Part shown: positions 1 through 5,678 of the stretch, one piece after another
How positions within the stretch are numbered: position 1 is the stretch's first letter
Layout: every line of letters starts with the position of its first letter
Assembly (NCBI GenBank): GCA_030043595.1
Contig: JASHXJ010000108.1
Span: forward strand, 1-8,544
Direction: 5' to 3'
DNA from: Trebonia sp.
Lineage (GTDB): Bacteria; Actinomycetota; Actinomycetes; Streptosporangiales; Streptosporangiaceae
DNA: 8,544 nucleotides
Program-made: the position numbers and the translations under genes
The notes under the pieces: generated by a model
Seen by the model: only the letters and a program-made list of their open reading frames with translations
Databases searched by the model: none
What the model was told of the DNA's origin: nothing

Positions 1-1
1 G

Positions 2-136
2 ATCGAGGAGGAGTACGCGCAGGCCATGCGGAAGGCGGAACTCGCGTGGGTGCGTGCCACGGTCGCGGAGCTGCGGGACGGGTCACTCCCCTGGCCGACG
101 GCCGGGGAACTCCCCGAAGAGGGCGATCCAGGGTGA
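2..136 (+). CDS. 3' end of an unidentified protein (partial)
   Basis: This is the last 44 codons of a gene that enters from the left edge, in the frame beginning at base 2 and ending at TGA 134-136. Third positions are almost all G or C, which fits real coding sequence in this genome. The tail begins with a charged, probably helical stretch (IEEEYAQAMRKAELAWVRAT), followed by AELRDGSLPW and a Pro/Glu/Gly-rich end. I see no catalytic motif or membrane segment and do not recognise the family. A small regulator or antitoxin-like protein is possible but is a guess. The stop overlaps a GTG (133-135) in the GTGA arrangement seen at four other junctions in this window, so the next small gene may be translationally coupled to it. 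Confidence 0.55.
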   Translation: MEEEYAQAMRKAELAWVRATVAELRDGSLPWPTAGELPEEGDPG

Positions 137-147
137 AGGAGCACACT

Positions 148-298
148 GTGCCGGTACTACGCGGTCCAGGCGGCACGTGACCTGGCTGCCGGGACGATCG
201 GCACCGCAGGCGTCGGCGCCGGGTTCGGCGTCACGGCCGCCGCCGCCGGGCTGGCGCTCTGGTGGGGCACCCGCAGCTATCGCAAAGCCATGATCTAG
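148..298 (+). pseudogene. Small one-pass membrane protein, apparently frameshifted near its start
   Basis: From about base 155 to TAG 296-298 one frame has strongly G/C-ending codons. It encodes a short protein with one hydrophobic Gly/Ala-rich segment (GTIGTAGVGAGFGVTAAAAG, then LALWW) and a basic tail (RSYRKAMI), typical of a small membrane-anchored protein. This frame has no ATG, GTG or TTG after the preceding stop at 134-136. A good Shine-Dalgarno (AAGGAG, 136-141) lies 6 nt before GTG 148, but that GTG is in another frame and stops after 10 codons at 178-180. Removing one G of the GG at 153-154 would give MPYYAVQAARDLAAG continuous with the membrane segment, about 49 residues. I read this as a one-base insertion, either a real frameshift or a sequencing indel. 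A CTG start at 146 is the alternative intact reading. Family not recognised. Confidence 0.45.
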
Positions 299-409
299 CG
301 TGTTAAGCACCCAGTTTGAGCGAAGCCGGTAAGATCCGCGCGCCTGACCTCCGCACCCGGGAATACTTTGGTTGCCGGCACGGAGCATGCCATCTCATGA
401 TTAACACTT

Positions 410-415
410 GATAAT
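410..415 (+). promoter_or_regulatory. Possible -10 box for crp
   Basis: GATAAT resembles TATAAT and lies in a locally AT-richer patch of the 143-bp gap before crp. It would give a leader of roughly 20 nt containing the AAGGAGG ribosome-binding site at 431-437. No convincing -35 hexamer is seen at 16-19 bp, and no TGTGA-N6-TCACA autoregulatory Crp site was found in the gap. The call is weak. Confidence 0.3.
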
Positions 416-441
416 GGCAAGGCACGCAGCAAGGAGGACCG

Positions 442-1125
442 GTGGATGACACCGAAGGAGTGCTGAGACGGGCGCCGCTGTTCGATGCACTCGATGAGGA
501 AGGGGCTCGCGCGCTCCGGCGCCAGATGGCGGAGGTGAAGCTCTCCCGCGGCGAGCACCTCTTCATGGAGGGCGACGACGGGGACGCGGTGTACGTAGTG
601 CTCGAAGGCAAGCTGAAGCTCACCCGCGCCGCGGCGGACGGGCGGGAGAACCTGCTGAGCGTGATCGGGCCAGGCGAGATGTTCGGCGAGCTGTCGCTGT
701 TCGACCCGCGGCCGAGGACCTCATCCGCGAGCGCGGTGACCGACGCGCTGCTCGCGTCCCTCAAGCACGAAGCGCTGATCTCCTGGCTGCGCGAGCGGCC
801 GGAGGTGTCGCTGTACATGCTCCGGGCGCTGGCCCAGCGGCTGCGCCGGGCCAATGACGTGACGGCCGACCTCGTCTTCACCGACGTCCCCGGCCGGGTG
901 GCGAAGAACCTGCTCGACCTGGCCGACCGGTTCGGCCACCAGGAGGCCGACGGCCTCCACGTGCACCATGACCTGACGCAGGAAGAGCTCGCGCAGCTGG
1001 TCGGCGCCTCGCGGGAGACGGTCAACAAGGCGCTGGCCGACTTCGCGGCGCGCGGCTGGCTGCAGATCTCCGCGCGGTCGGTGCTCATCCTCGACGCCGA
1101 GCGCCTGCGCAAGCGGGCCCGCTAG
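442..1125 (+). CDS. crp: Crp/Fnr-family cyclic-nucleotide-responsive regulator (Crp/GlxR type)
   Basis: This 227-residue protein matches the usual length of actinobacterial Crp. It is a cytosolic homodimeric DNA-binding regulator that in relatives responds to cAMP and controls carbon, respiration and development genes. Residues about 10-120 form the cyclic-nucleotide-binding beta-roll. The phosphate-binding cassette is visible as FGELSLFDPRPRTSSASA, with Glu83 and Arg92 at the expected ligand positions. A dimerisation helix follows (about 122-145). The C-terminal winged helix carries LTQEELAQLVGASRETVNKA (178-197), an almost invariant recognition segment of this family. The GTG start at 442 is chosen because AAGGAGG lies 4 nt upstream and the protein then begins MDDTEGVLRRAPLF, as Crp relatives do; the nearby ATG at 446 is out of frame. 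The gene converges on the MBL-fold gene with only 12 bp between stops. Confidence 0.93.
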   Translation: MDDTEGVLRRAPLFDALDEEGARALRRQMAEVKLSRGEHLFMEGDDGDAVYVVLEGKLKLTRAAADGRENLLSVIGPGEMFGELSLFDPRPRTSSASAVTDALLASLKHEALISWLRERPEVSLYMLRALAQRLRRANDVTADLVFTDVPGRVAKNLLDLADRFGHQEADGLHVHHDLTQEELAQLVGASRETVNKALADFAARGWLQISARSVLILDAERLRKRAR

Positions 1126-1140
1126 CGGCAAGAGGCGCTA
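1123..1140. repeat. Short inverted repeat spanning two convergent stop codons
   Basis: TAGCG (1123-1127) and CGCTA (1136-1140) are perfect complements around an 8-nt spacer, and each arm contains one of the facing TAG stops. Five pairs are too few for a confident terminator. No other terminator-like structure fits between the two genes, so their transcripts probably overlap. Confidence 0.3.
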
Positions 1141-1917
1141 CCGGCCGTCCAGGTAGTCCAGCTGGGCGCGGACGGACCACTCGGCGGCACCGCGGACCGC
1201 GGGATCGGTGTCGCCGTACACCACGGCGACGATCTCGGCAGGGGTGCGCGCGCCGGCGGCGAGCGCCGCCCGTATCTGGTCAAGCCGCTCCTGCCGGTGC
1301 GCGATGTAGTAGTCGAGAACGCCCGCCGGGTCAGCGAGCACCGGCCCGTGCCCGGGCAGCAGGACGCGCAGCGCGGCGCTTCCGGCGAGCGACCTGAGCT
1401 CGTCGAGCGTCCGCAGGTAGTCGCGAAGCGTCCCGTCGCGTGCGATCACCGTGGTGCCGCGACCCAGCACGGTGTCCCCGGTCAGCAGCGCGCGGTCCGG
1501 GTCGAGCAGCAGGCTCACCGAGTCAGCCGAATGCCCGGGGGTTGCCACTACCCGCAGCTCGCAGCCCGCGGCGGTGAGCACGTCCCCGGCCGCCAGGCCT
1601 TCGCTGCCCAGCCGGTGCGCCGGGTCGAGCGCCATGACCGGGGCGCCGGTCATCGCAGCGAACCGGGCCGCGCCGGCCGAGTGGTCCAGGTGCCCGTGCG
1701 TCAGCACGATGAGCGCCACCCGCCGCTCCCCGGCGCATGCGACGCCGAGTACCCGGCGCAGGTGTCCTTCGTCGAGCGGACCGGGATCGACCACCACGGC
1801 GGCTGGCGATCCGGGCTCGGCGATCACCCAGGTGTTGGTCCCGTCCAGCGTCATCGGTGACGGGTTGGGCGCGAGCACGCAGCGGGCGCGCTCGGTCCCC
1901 GAGCCGTCGATGCTCAC
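1138..1917 (-). CDS. Metallo-beta-lactamase-fold hydrolase, LACTB2-like (Rv3677c-type)
   Basis: This 259-residue cytosolic MBL-fold protein has the full metal-binding set: THGHLDH at 73-79 (His74, His76, Asp78, His79), His129 in TPGHS, Asp148 in LTGDTV, and His190 in LPGHG. The region after about 200 (YYIAHRQERLDQI and a helical tail) matches the C-terminal domain of the LACTB2 group. Human LACTB2 is an endoribonuclease, but other members act as thioesterase or glyoxalase-like hydrolases, so the substrate is open. There is no signal peptide, which argues against a role as an antibiotic beta-lactamase. It is the last gene of the four-gene unit. Its GTG start overlaps the Nudix stop as GTGA (1914-1917) with no strong SD, so translation probably depends on coupling. 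The M. tuberculosis counterpart also sits next to crp. Confidence 0.88.
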   Translation of the reverse strand: MSIDGSGTERARCVLAPNPSPMTLDGTNTWVIAEPGSPAAVVVDPGPLDEGHLRRVLGVACAGERRVALIVLTHGHLDHSAGAARFAAMTGAPVMALDPAHRLGSEGLAAGDVLTAAGCELRVVATPGHSADSVSLLLDPDRALLTGDTVLGRGTTVIARDGTLRDYLRTLDELRSLAGSAALRVLLPGHGPVLADPAGVLDYYIAHRQERLDQIRAALAAGARTPAEIVAVVYGDTDPAVRGAAEWSVRAQLDYLDGR

Positions 1918-2789
1918 AGCGGGTACCGCGCCTCGTCGGGGATGTCCAGCCAGGTCTTGCCGTCCTCGACCACGAGGGTGGGCTGTATCGGCATGATCGC
2001 GCGGCGGCTGGCCAGGATCTCGGCGATGCCGCCGCAGGCGGCGAACTCCTGCAAGGTGGCCGCGGTCGGGGGCAGCAAGAGCATCTCACCGGCCCTGGCG
2101 GCGCTGATCGCCGCCAGCGGCCGCAGCCACGCCACCCGGTCCGCCTCGGCGTTACTGCCGGCGGCCTGCTGCCCGGGCGGGAGGGCGGCGGCGAAGAACC
2201 GGGTGTCGAAGCGCCTGGGCTCGGCCTCCGGCGTTATCCACCGCGACCACGGCGTCAGCAGGTCCGCGCGGATGACGAGGCCGCGCCTGCCCAGCAGTTC
2301 CCCGAACGTCAGGCGGCCGTCGGCCAGCGCGGTCCGGTCCGCGGCCCACGACGCCTCGTCATCCGGCGGAAGCGAGACGAGGGAGACGAGCGAGCCGTCC
2401 TCGTGGCCCGCCAGGAGCACGCCGGACTCCTCGAACGTCTCGCGTACCGCCGCGCAGACCAGGGCGCGCGCCTGGCCGGGAGATGCGCCGAGCCAGGCGC
2501 CGAGCTCTTCGGGGCTGGGGCCTGCCCAGCCGATCCCGAGGTCGTCGCCGTCGGCCGGGTCTACCGACCCGCCCGGGAAGACGTAGGCGCCGGGTGCGAA
2601 TGCCATCGCGGCGGGCCGCCGCAGCATGAGCACCTCGGCCCGGTCAGCCTGCGGCCCGGAGCCGGGCCGCAGGACCATGACGGTCGCCGCGTCCCTGGGC
2701 ACCGCCGGGGCCAGCTGGCCGGCCGCGATGGCGGCTGCCCGCTGCGCCAGCAGCTCGCCGGCCGCGATCAGGTCCAGCCGTATCCTCAC
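1914..2789 (-). CDS. Nudix hydrolase with an insertion in the Nudix box (NUDT19-like group)
   Basis: This is a 291-residue protein. The catalytic half of the Nudix box is clear: AAVRETFEESGVLL at 113-126, with Arg116, Glu117, Glu120, Glu121 and Gly123 at the metal and catalytic positions. The first glycines (GAYVFPGGSVDP, 67-78) lie about 40 residues before the RE pair instead of the canonical 14, so the box is split by a loop of nearly 30 residues. This split, with the later WITPE (184-188) and RRFDTRFF, fits the NUDT19-like group that cleaves nucleoside-diphosphate conjugates such as CoA derivatives; the substrate is inferred. The N-terminal half has the usual fold-start strand (DAATVMVLRPG). 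The GTG start overlaps the RidA-like stop as GTGA (2786-2789), and its own stop overlaps the MBL gene. It has no membrane segment or signal peptide. Confidence 0.87.
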   Translation of the reverse strand: MRIRLDLIAAGELLAQRAAAIAAGQLAPAVPRDAATVMVLRPGSGPQADRAEVLMLRRPAAMAFAPGAYVFPGGSVDPADGDDLGIGWAGPSPEELGAWLGASPGQARALVCAAVRETFEESGVLLAGHEDGSLVSLVSLPPDDEASWAADRTALADGRLTFGELLGRRGLVIRADLLTPWSRWITPEAEPRRFDTRFFAAALPPGQQAAGSNAEADRVAWLRPLAAISAARAGEMLLLPPTAATLQEFAACGGIAEILASRRAIMPIQPTLVVEDGKTWLDIPDEARYPL

Positions 2790-3247
2790 GTCACCTCGAC
2801 GATCATCTCGACCTCAACGGGCGAGTCGAGGGGCAGTACGGCCATCCCCACGGCGCTGCGGGCGTGCCGGCCGGCGCCGCCGAGCACCTCGATGAGGAAC
2901 TCGCTCGCTCCGTTGATGACCTGCGCCTGCCCGGTGAAGCCGGGCGCGCTGGCGACGAAGCCCGTCACCTTGACCACCCGGACGATGGCGGCCAGCCCGC
3001 CCGCCGCCCCGGCCGCGGCCGCCAGCGCGTTGAGCGCGCACACCCGCGCGAGCCCCGCCGCGTCCTGCGGGCTGACCGACTCGCCCACCTTGCCTGTCCC
3101 CTGCAGCTTCCCGTCCACGATGGGCAGCTGACCGGACGTGTAGACGTAGTTCCCGGTGCGGACCGCCGGCACGTAGGCGGCCACCGGGGCGACGACGGGC
3201 GGCAGCGTCAGCCCCAGGGCGGCGAGCCGGTCGGCCGCCGTGGTCAC
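2786..3247 (-). CDS. RidA/YjgF-family protein (Rv3678c-type)
   Basis: This 153-residue protein is slightly longer than classical RidA (about 130). The early strand YVYTSGQLPIVDGKLQGTGK (35-54) and the C-terminal signature HARSAVGMAVLPLDSPVEVE (128-147) are typical. Arg130 is at the position of the carboxylate-binding arginine of deaminase-active RidA proteins. RidA proteins hydrolyse reactive enamine/imine intermediates from PLP enzymes and act as trimers in the cytosol. Many members of the longer actinobacterial subfamily are uncharacterised, so activity is inferred from the fold and Arg130. The GTG start overlaps the stop of the DUF4177 gene (GTGA, 3244-3247), with a GGGAG SD about 6 nt upstream; its stop overlaps the Nudix start. 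Pairing with an MBL-fold and a Nudix hydrolase suggests metabolite clean-up. Confidence 0.88.
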   Translation of the reverse strand: MTTAADRLAALGLTLPPVVAPVAAYVPAVRTGNYVYTSGQLPIVDGKLQGTGKVGESVSPQDAAGLARVCALNALAAAAGAAGGLAAIVRVVKVTGFVASAPGFTGQAQVINGASEFLIEVLGGAGRHARSAVGMAVLPLDSPVEVEMIVEVT

Positions 3248-3399
3248 GCCTTCTCCCGCTTCATGTAAGCGACGAGCTGCTCGGGGTTGGGGCCAGGGAC
3301 CAGGGCGACCAGTTCCCAGCCCTCGTCACCCCAGTTGTCCAGGATCTGCTTGGTCGCGTGCACCAGCAGCGGCACAGTCACGTACTCCCATTTCGCCAT
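3244..3399 (-). CDS. DUF4177-type small protein (Rv3678A-like)
   Basis: This 51-residue protein starts MAKWEYVTVPLLVHATKQIL and has the core DNWGDEGWELVALVPGP, with a short basic end (YMKREKA). The pattern W-E-Y at the front, a helix, then D-x-G-W-E-L-V is the DUF4177 signature; the function is unknown. There is no signal peptide or membrane segment. It is the first gene of the DUF4177-RidA-Nudix-MBL unit, and its TGA is inside the GTGA that starts the RidA-like gene. The ATG at 3399 has no Shine-Dalgarno, but a TAGTCT box ends 7 nt upstream, so the message is probably leaderless. Gene finders can miss it because it is so short. The same small gene precedes the RidA-like gene in M. tuberculosis, which supports it being real. 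Confidence 0.85.
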   Translation of the reverse strand: MAKWEYVTVPLLVHATKQILDNWGDEGWELVALVPGPNPEQLVAYMKREKA

Positions 3400-3406
3400 G
3401 CGCCAA

Positions 3407-3412
3407 AGACTA
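3407..3412 (-). promoter_or_regulatory. -10 box of a probable leaderless promoter for the DUF4177-RidA-Nudix-MBL unit
   Basis: On the minus strand TAGTCT (TANNNT) is followed by exactly 7 nt and then the ATG at 3399, placing the predicted transcription start at the A of the ATG. No Shine-Dalgarno lies between them. This is the standard geometry of actinobacterial leaderless mRNAs. The 24-bp gap to the spfh stop means the -35 region overlaps the end of spfh; no strong -35 hexamer is seen. Confidence 0.5.
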
Positions 3413-3423
3413 GCGCTCCGGCG

Positions 3424-4410
3424 TCAGGACTGGTCTGTACGCGCCTGCGCGGAGGCACCGTTGCCCAGCGGGAGCCCAGGCAGGGTCTCGGCGGCGGCCT
3501 CCACCTCGGGCGCCGGCGCCTCGGACCCCTGGCCCAGCTCGGGAGCTCCGGTGTGCCCGATCGCCGCCTCGGCGGCCGCGACCTCGTTGTCGCCCAGGTC
3601 GGCCGGCTCGTCCTCGGCGTAAGGCTCGGTGGCATCGGGCCGGCCAGACCCAGGCGTCATCCTCTCGAAGAACCGCAGCAGCTCCACCGGGACCGGCATG
3701 ACGAGCGTGCTGTTCTTCTCGCCCGCGACCTCCACGACCGTCTGCAGCAGCCGCAGCTGCAGCGCGGCGGGGTCGCGCGCCATCACGTTGGCCGCCGCAG
3801 CCAGCCGCTTGGAGGCCTGGTACTCACCGTCGGCGGTGATGATCCGGGCGCGCCGCTCGCGCTCCGCCTCAGCCTGCCGGGACATGGAGCGCTTCATGCC
3901 CTCGGGCAGCGACACGTCCTTGATCTCCACGCGCTCGACCCGGACCCCCCAGGGTCCCTCGGTCGGCTCGTCGATGATGCGCCGCAGCTCCCTGTTCACT
4001 GTCTCTCGCTCGGCGAGCAGCTGGTCCATCTCGGACTGGCCGATGATCGACCGCAGCGACGTCTGCGACTGCTGCAAGACGGCGAACTGATAGTCCTGCA
4101 CGTTGACCGTGGCCTTGATGGGGTCCACGACCCGGTAGTACACCACCGCGTCCACCCGCACCGACACGTTGTCCCTGGTGATGCCCTCCTGGGCGGGCAC
4201 GGCCATGGCAACGATCTGCATGTTGACCTTCTGCATCCGGTCACCGATCGGCCGGATCCTGGCGAAGCCAGGTTCGCGCACTTGGGGCAGCACCTTTCCC
4301 CAGCGGTAGATGATGCCCTTCTCGTACTGCTGGACGACCCGGAACGACCGCCCAGCGGCGATCAGCCCGGCAATGATCAGGATCACCAGGGCAACGACGA
4401 GCGCTGGCAT
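3424..4410 (-). CDS. Slipin / stomatin-like SPFH-domain membrane protein
   Basis: This 328-residue protein has one N-terminal hydrophobic segment (residues 3-20) that would anchor it in the membrane. An SPFH/band-7 domain follows at about 24-190: VVQQYEKGIIYRWGKV, then GITRDNVSVRVDAVVYYRV, and the signature VERVEIKDVSLPEGMKRSMS ending in RQAEAERERRARII. A helical stretch (195-230) and the hydrophobic end STLVMPVPVELLRFF (234-248) are usual for slipins, which oligomerise into membrane microdomain scaffolds. Residues 252-328 are an acidic Ala/Pro/Glu-rich tail, probably disordered and longer than in many relatives. No nfeD partner, often paired with slipins, is adjacent. The ATG at 4410 is set by AAGGAGG 9 nt upstream. 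The gene is divergent from the Get3-like pair and precedes the DUF4177 unit in the same direction, but that unit seems to have its own promoter. Confidence 0.92.
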   Translation of the reverse strand: MPALVVALVILIIAGLIAAGRSFRVVQQYEKGIIYRWGKVLPQVREPGFARIRPIGDRMQKVNMQIVAMAVPAQEGITRDNVSVRVDAVVYYRVVDPIKATVNVQDYQFAVLQQSQTSLRSIIGQSEMDQLLAERETVNRELRRIIDEPTEGPWGVRVERVEIKDVSLPEGMKRSMSRQAEAERERRARIITADGEYQASKRLAAAANVMARDPAALQLRLLQTVVEVAGEKNSTLVMPVPVELLRFFERMTPGSGRPDATEPYAEDEPADLGDNEVAAAEAAIGHTGAPELGQGSEAPAPEVEAAAETLPGLPLGNGASAQARTDQS

Positions 4411-4452
4411 CTGAGATCGCCTCCTTATCGAAACCGCAGGAGCTGAACTCCA

Positions 4453-4478
4453 AGCCTAGTCCGCGTAATCGCTGTCAG
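4453..4478 (-). promoter_or_regulatory. Candidate promoter for the SPFH gene
   Basis: On the minus strand CTGACA (4473-4478) and TAGGCT (4453-4458) resemble -35 and -10 elements. The -10 would give a leader of about 36 nt containing the AAGGAGG site. The spacer is only 14 bp, shorter than the usual 16-19, so the -35 assignment is weaker than the -10. Confidence 0.35.
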
Positions 4479-4510
4479 GCACGTCCGCGCCGCGCTCATT
4501 CCCGTCCTTC

Positions 4511-4565
4511 TATCCCGAACGAGTACGGGTGACTGCGAAACAGTCAGTCCGGATCGTTCGGGATA
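4511..4565. promoter_or_regulatory. Nested 55-bp inverted repeat in the divergent spfh/Get3-like region
   Basis: Outer arms TATCCCGAACGA (4511-4522) and TCGTTCGGGATA (4554-4565) are perfect 12-bp complements. Inside them, separated by 7 nt on each side, are inner arms TGACTG (4530-4535) and CAGTCA (4541-4546) around CGAAA. The right outer arm runs directly into TATATATA (4564-4571), the most AT-rich stretch here and a candidate -10 for the downstream ATPase operon; CAGTCA would sit 17 bp before TATATA. The arrangement suggests a binding site for a dimeric or tetrameric regulator covering a promoter. A transcribed cruciform-like hairpin is the alternative. No U-tract follows, which argues against a simple intrinsic terminator. 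Confidence 0.6.
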
Positions 4566-4608
4566 TATATACGCGCCCGGATGGCGCGTTGCGGTCAGCT
4601 AGCGGCGA

Positions 4609-4643
4609 TAGCCTCCCTTAGAGCGCCGGAAACGGCGCGGCTA
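4609..4643 (+). promoter_or_regulatory. GNRA-capped stem in the leader of the Get3-like operon
   Basis: GCGCCG (4623-4628), GAAA (4629-4632) and CGGCGC (4633-4638) form a perfect 6-bp stem with a GNRA tetraloop. The next five bases on the 3' side, GGCTA (4639-4643), pair with TAGCC (4609-4613), adding a second helix with a 9-nt bulge on the 5' side. The stem ends 27 nt before the ATG at 4671 and falls within the predicted leader if transcription starts just after TATATATA. It may affect translation or mRNA stability. It matches no riboswitch class I recognise. Confidence 0.4.
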
Positions 4644-4670
4644 CAGGCATACGAGCAGGGGCACAGAGGA

Positions 4671-5678
4671 ATGACCGCGAGGGACACGGACTGGGACGGC
4701 GTGCGGCTGCACGTCGTGACGGGCAAAGGCGGCACAGGAAAGACGACCGTCGCCGCCGCCCTGGCCCTGGCCCTGGCGCACAGCGGCCGGAAGGTGCTGC
4801 TCATCGAGGCCGAAGGCCGGCAGGGCATCGCCCGGCTCTTCGACCGGCCGCCACTGCCGTACGAGGAGCGGAAGATCGCGATCGGCCCCGGCGAGGCCGA
4901 CGACGGGCGTGACCCAGGCGGCGACGTGTACGCGCTGGCCATCGATCCAGAGGGCGCGCTGCTTGACTACCTGCAGATGTTCTACAACATGCGCAGCGCG
5001 GGACACGTGCTGACCAGGCTCGGCCTGGTGGACTTCGCCACGACGATCGCGCCCGGCCTGTCCGACGTGCTGGTCACGGGGAAGGCGACCGAGGCGGCCC
5101 GGCGCAAGCAGCAGGGTGGCGGGTACGTCTACGACAGCGTGGTGCTCGACGCCCCGCCGACCGGGCGGGTGGGCCGGTTCCTGAACGTTTCCGCCGAGGT
5201 ATCCGGCCTGGCGAAGGTCGGCCCGATCCGGGCGCACGCCGACACCGTGGCCCGGGTGATCAAGTCTCCGCAGACCGCGGTGCACCTGGTGTCCACGCTC
5301 GAGGAGATGCCCGTGCAGGAGGCCCTGGACGGCATCGCGGAGCTGCGCGGGGTCACGGGCATGCAGGTCGGCGGCATCGTGATCAACATGGCCCGGCCCG
5401 CGGTCCTCAGCCAGGAGGAGCTGAAGGCGCCGCCCGACGTGCCCGCCATGGCGAAGGCGCTGGGCACCGCCGGCCTGCACAGCACGGAGACGCTCGCCGA
5501 GGCGCTCGCGGACGGGCTCGCCGAGCACGCCAGGCAGCTCGAGCTGCAGGACCGCGAGCGCACCGAGCTCGAGGCAGCCGGCCAGCCCATCTACACGCTG
5601 CCGATGGTCGCGGAGGGGATCGACCTGGCCGCCCTGCACCGGCTGGCCGCCGAGCTTCGCGACCAGGGGGCGGCGTGA
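4671..5678 (+). CDS. bagA: Get3/ArsA-like ATPase, first subunit (Rv3679/BagA-type)
   Basis: This 335-residue SIMIBI-class P-loop ATPase has a deviant Walker A, TGKGGTGKTT (17-26), with both the signature Lys19 and the Walker Lys24. Switch I is unusual: EAEGRQG (45-51) instead of the DTDPA found in Get3 and ArsA. Switch II is DAPPTGR (161-167). The Get3 CxxC zinc motif and As(III)-binding cysteines are absent, so arsenite transport is unlikely. The M. tuberculosis homologues were described as a Get3-like complex and named BagA/BagB as I recall; tail-anchored protein targeting is not established. ATG 4671 is preferred over ATG 4581 because the 30 intervening codons lack the strong G/C third-position bias and the M. 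tuberculosis protein also has only a short extension before VRLHVVTGKGG. AGAGGA abuts the ATG, an unusually tight SD. The stop overlaps the next start (GTGA, 5675-5678). Confidence 0.88.
   Translation: MTARDTDWDGVRLHVVTGKGGTGKTTVAAALALALAHSGRKVLLIEAEGRQGIARLFDRPPLPYEERKIAIGPGEADDGRDPGGDVYALAIDPEGALLDYLQMFYNMRSAGHVLTRLGLVDFATTIAPGLSDVLVTGKATEAARRKQQGGGYVYDSVVLDAPPTGRVGRFLNVSAEVSGLAKVGPIRAHADTVARVIKSPQTAVHLVSTLEEMPVQEALDGIAELRGVTGMQVGGIVINMARPAVLSQEELKAPPDVPAMAKALGTAGLHSTETLAEALADGLAEHARQLELQDRERTELEAAGQPIYTLPMVAEGIDLAALHRLAAELRDQGAA

Noticed and set aside
1138..1917. Antibiotic-degrading beta-lactamase
   Set aside because: The MBL fold is present, but there is no signal peptide, the C-terminal region is LACTB2-like, and the gene is in a housekeeping-type neighbourhood.
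1737..3131. Long plus-strand open frame (over 400 codons) opposite the MBL, Nudix and RidA-like genes
   Set aside because: It is Arg/Pro/Gly-rich with no recognisable domain and lies antisense to three genes with clear motifs. Such frames arise from the G/C third-position bias.
3358..4446. Plus-strand open frame of about 360 codons opposite the SPFH gene
   Set aside because: The composition is His/Leu/Arg/Asp-rich shadow sequence, and the minus strand encodes an unmistakable slipin.
4563..4571. AT-rich ATATATATA as a possible replication-origin or mobile-element junction
   Set aside because: It is too short, with no DnaA boxes, direct repeats or transposase remnants nearby; a promoter element is the simpler reading.
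4581..4670. Upstream in-frame ATG giving 30 extra residues on the first ATPase
   Set aside because: The codons lack the strong G/C third-position bias of the gene body, the peptide is not family-like, and the stretch contains the GNRA stem.
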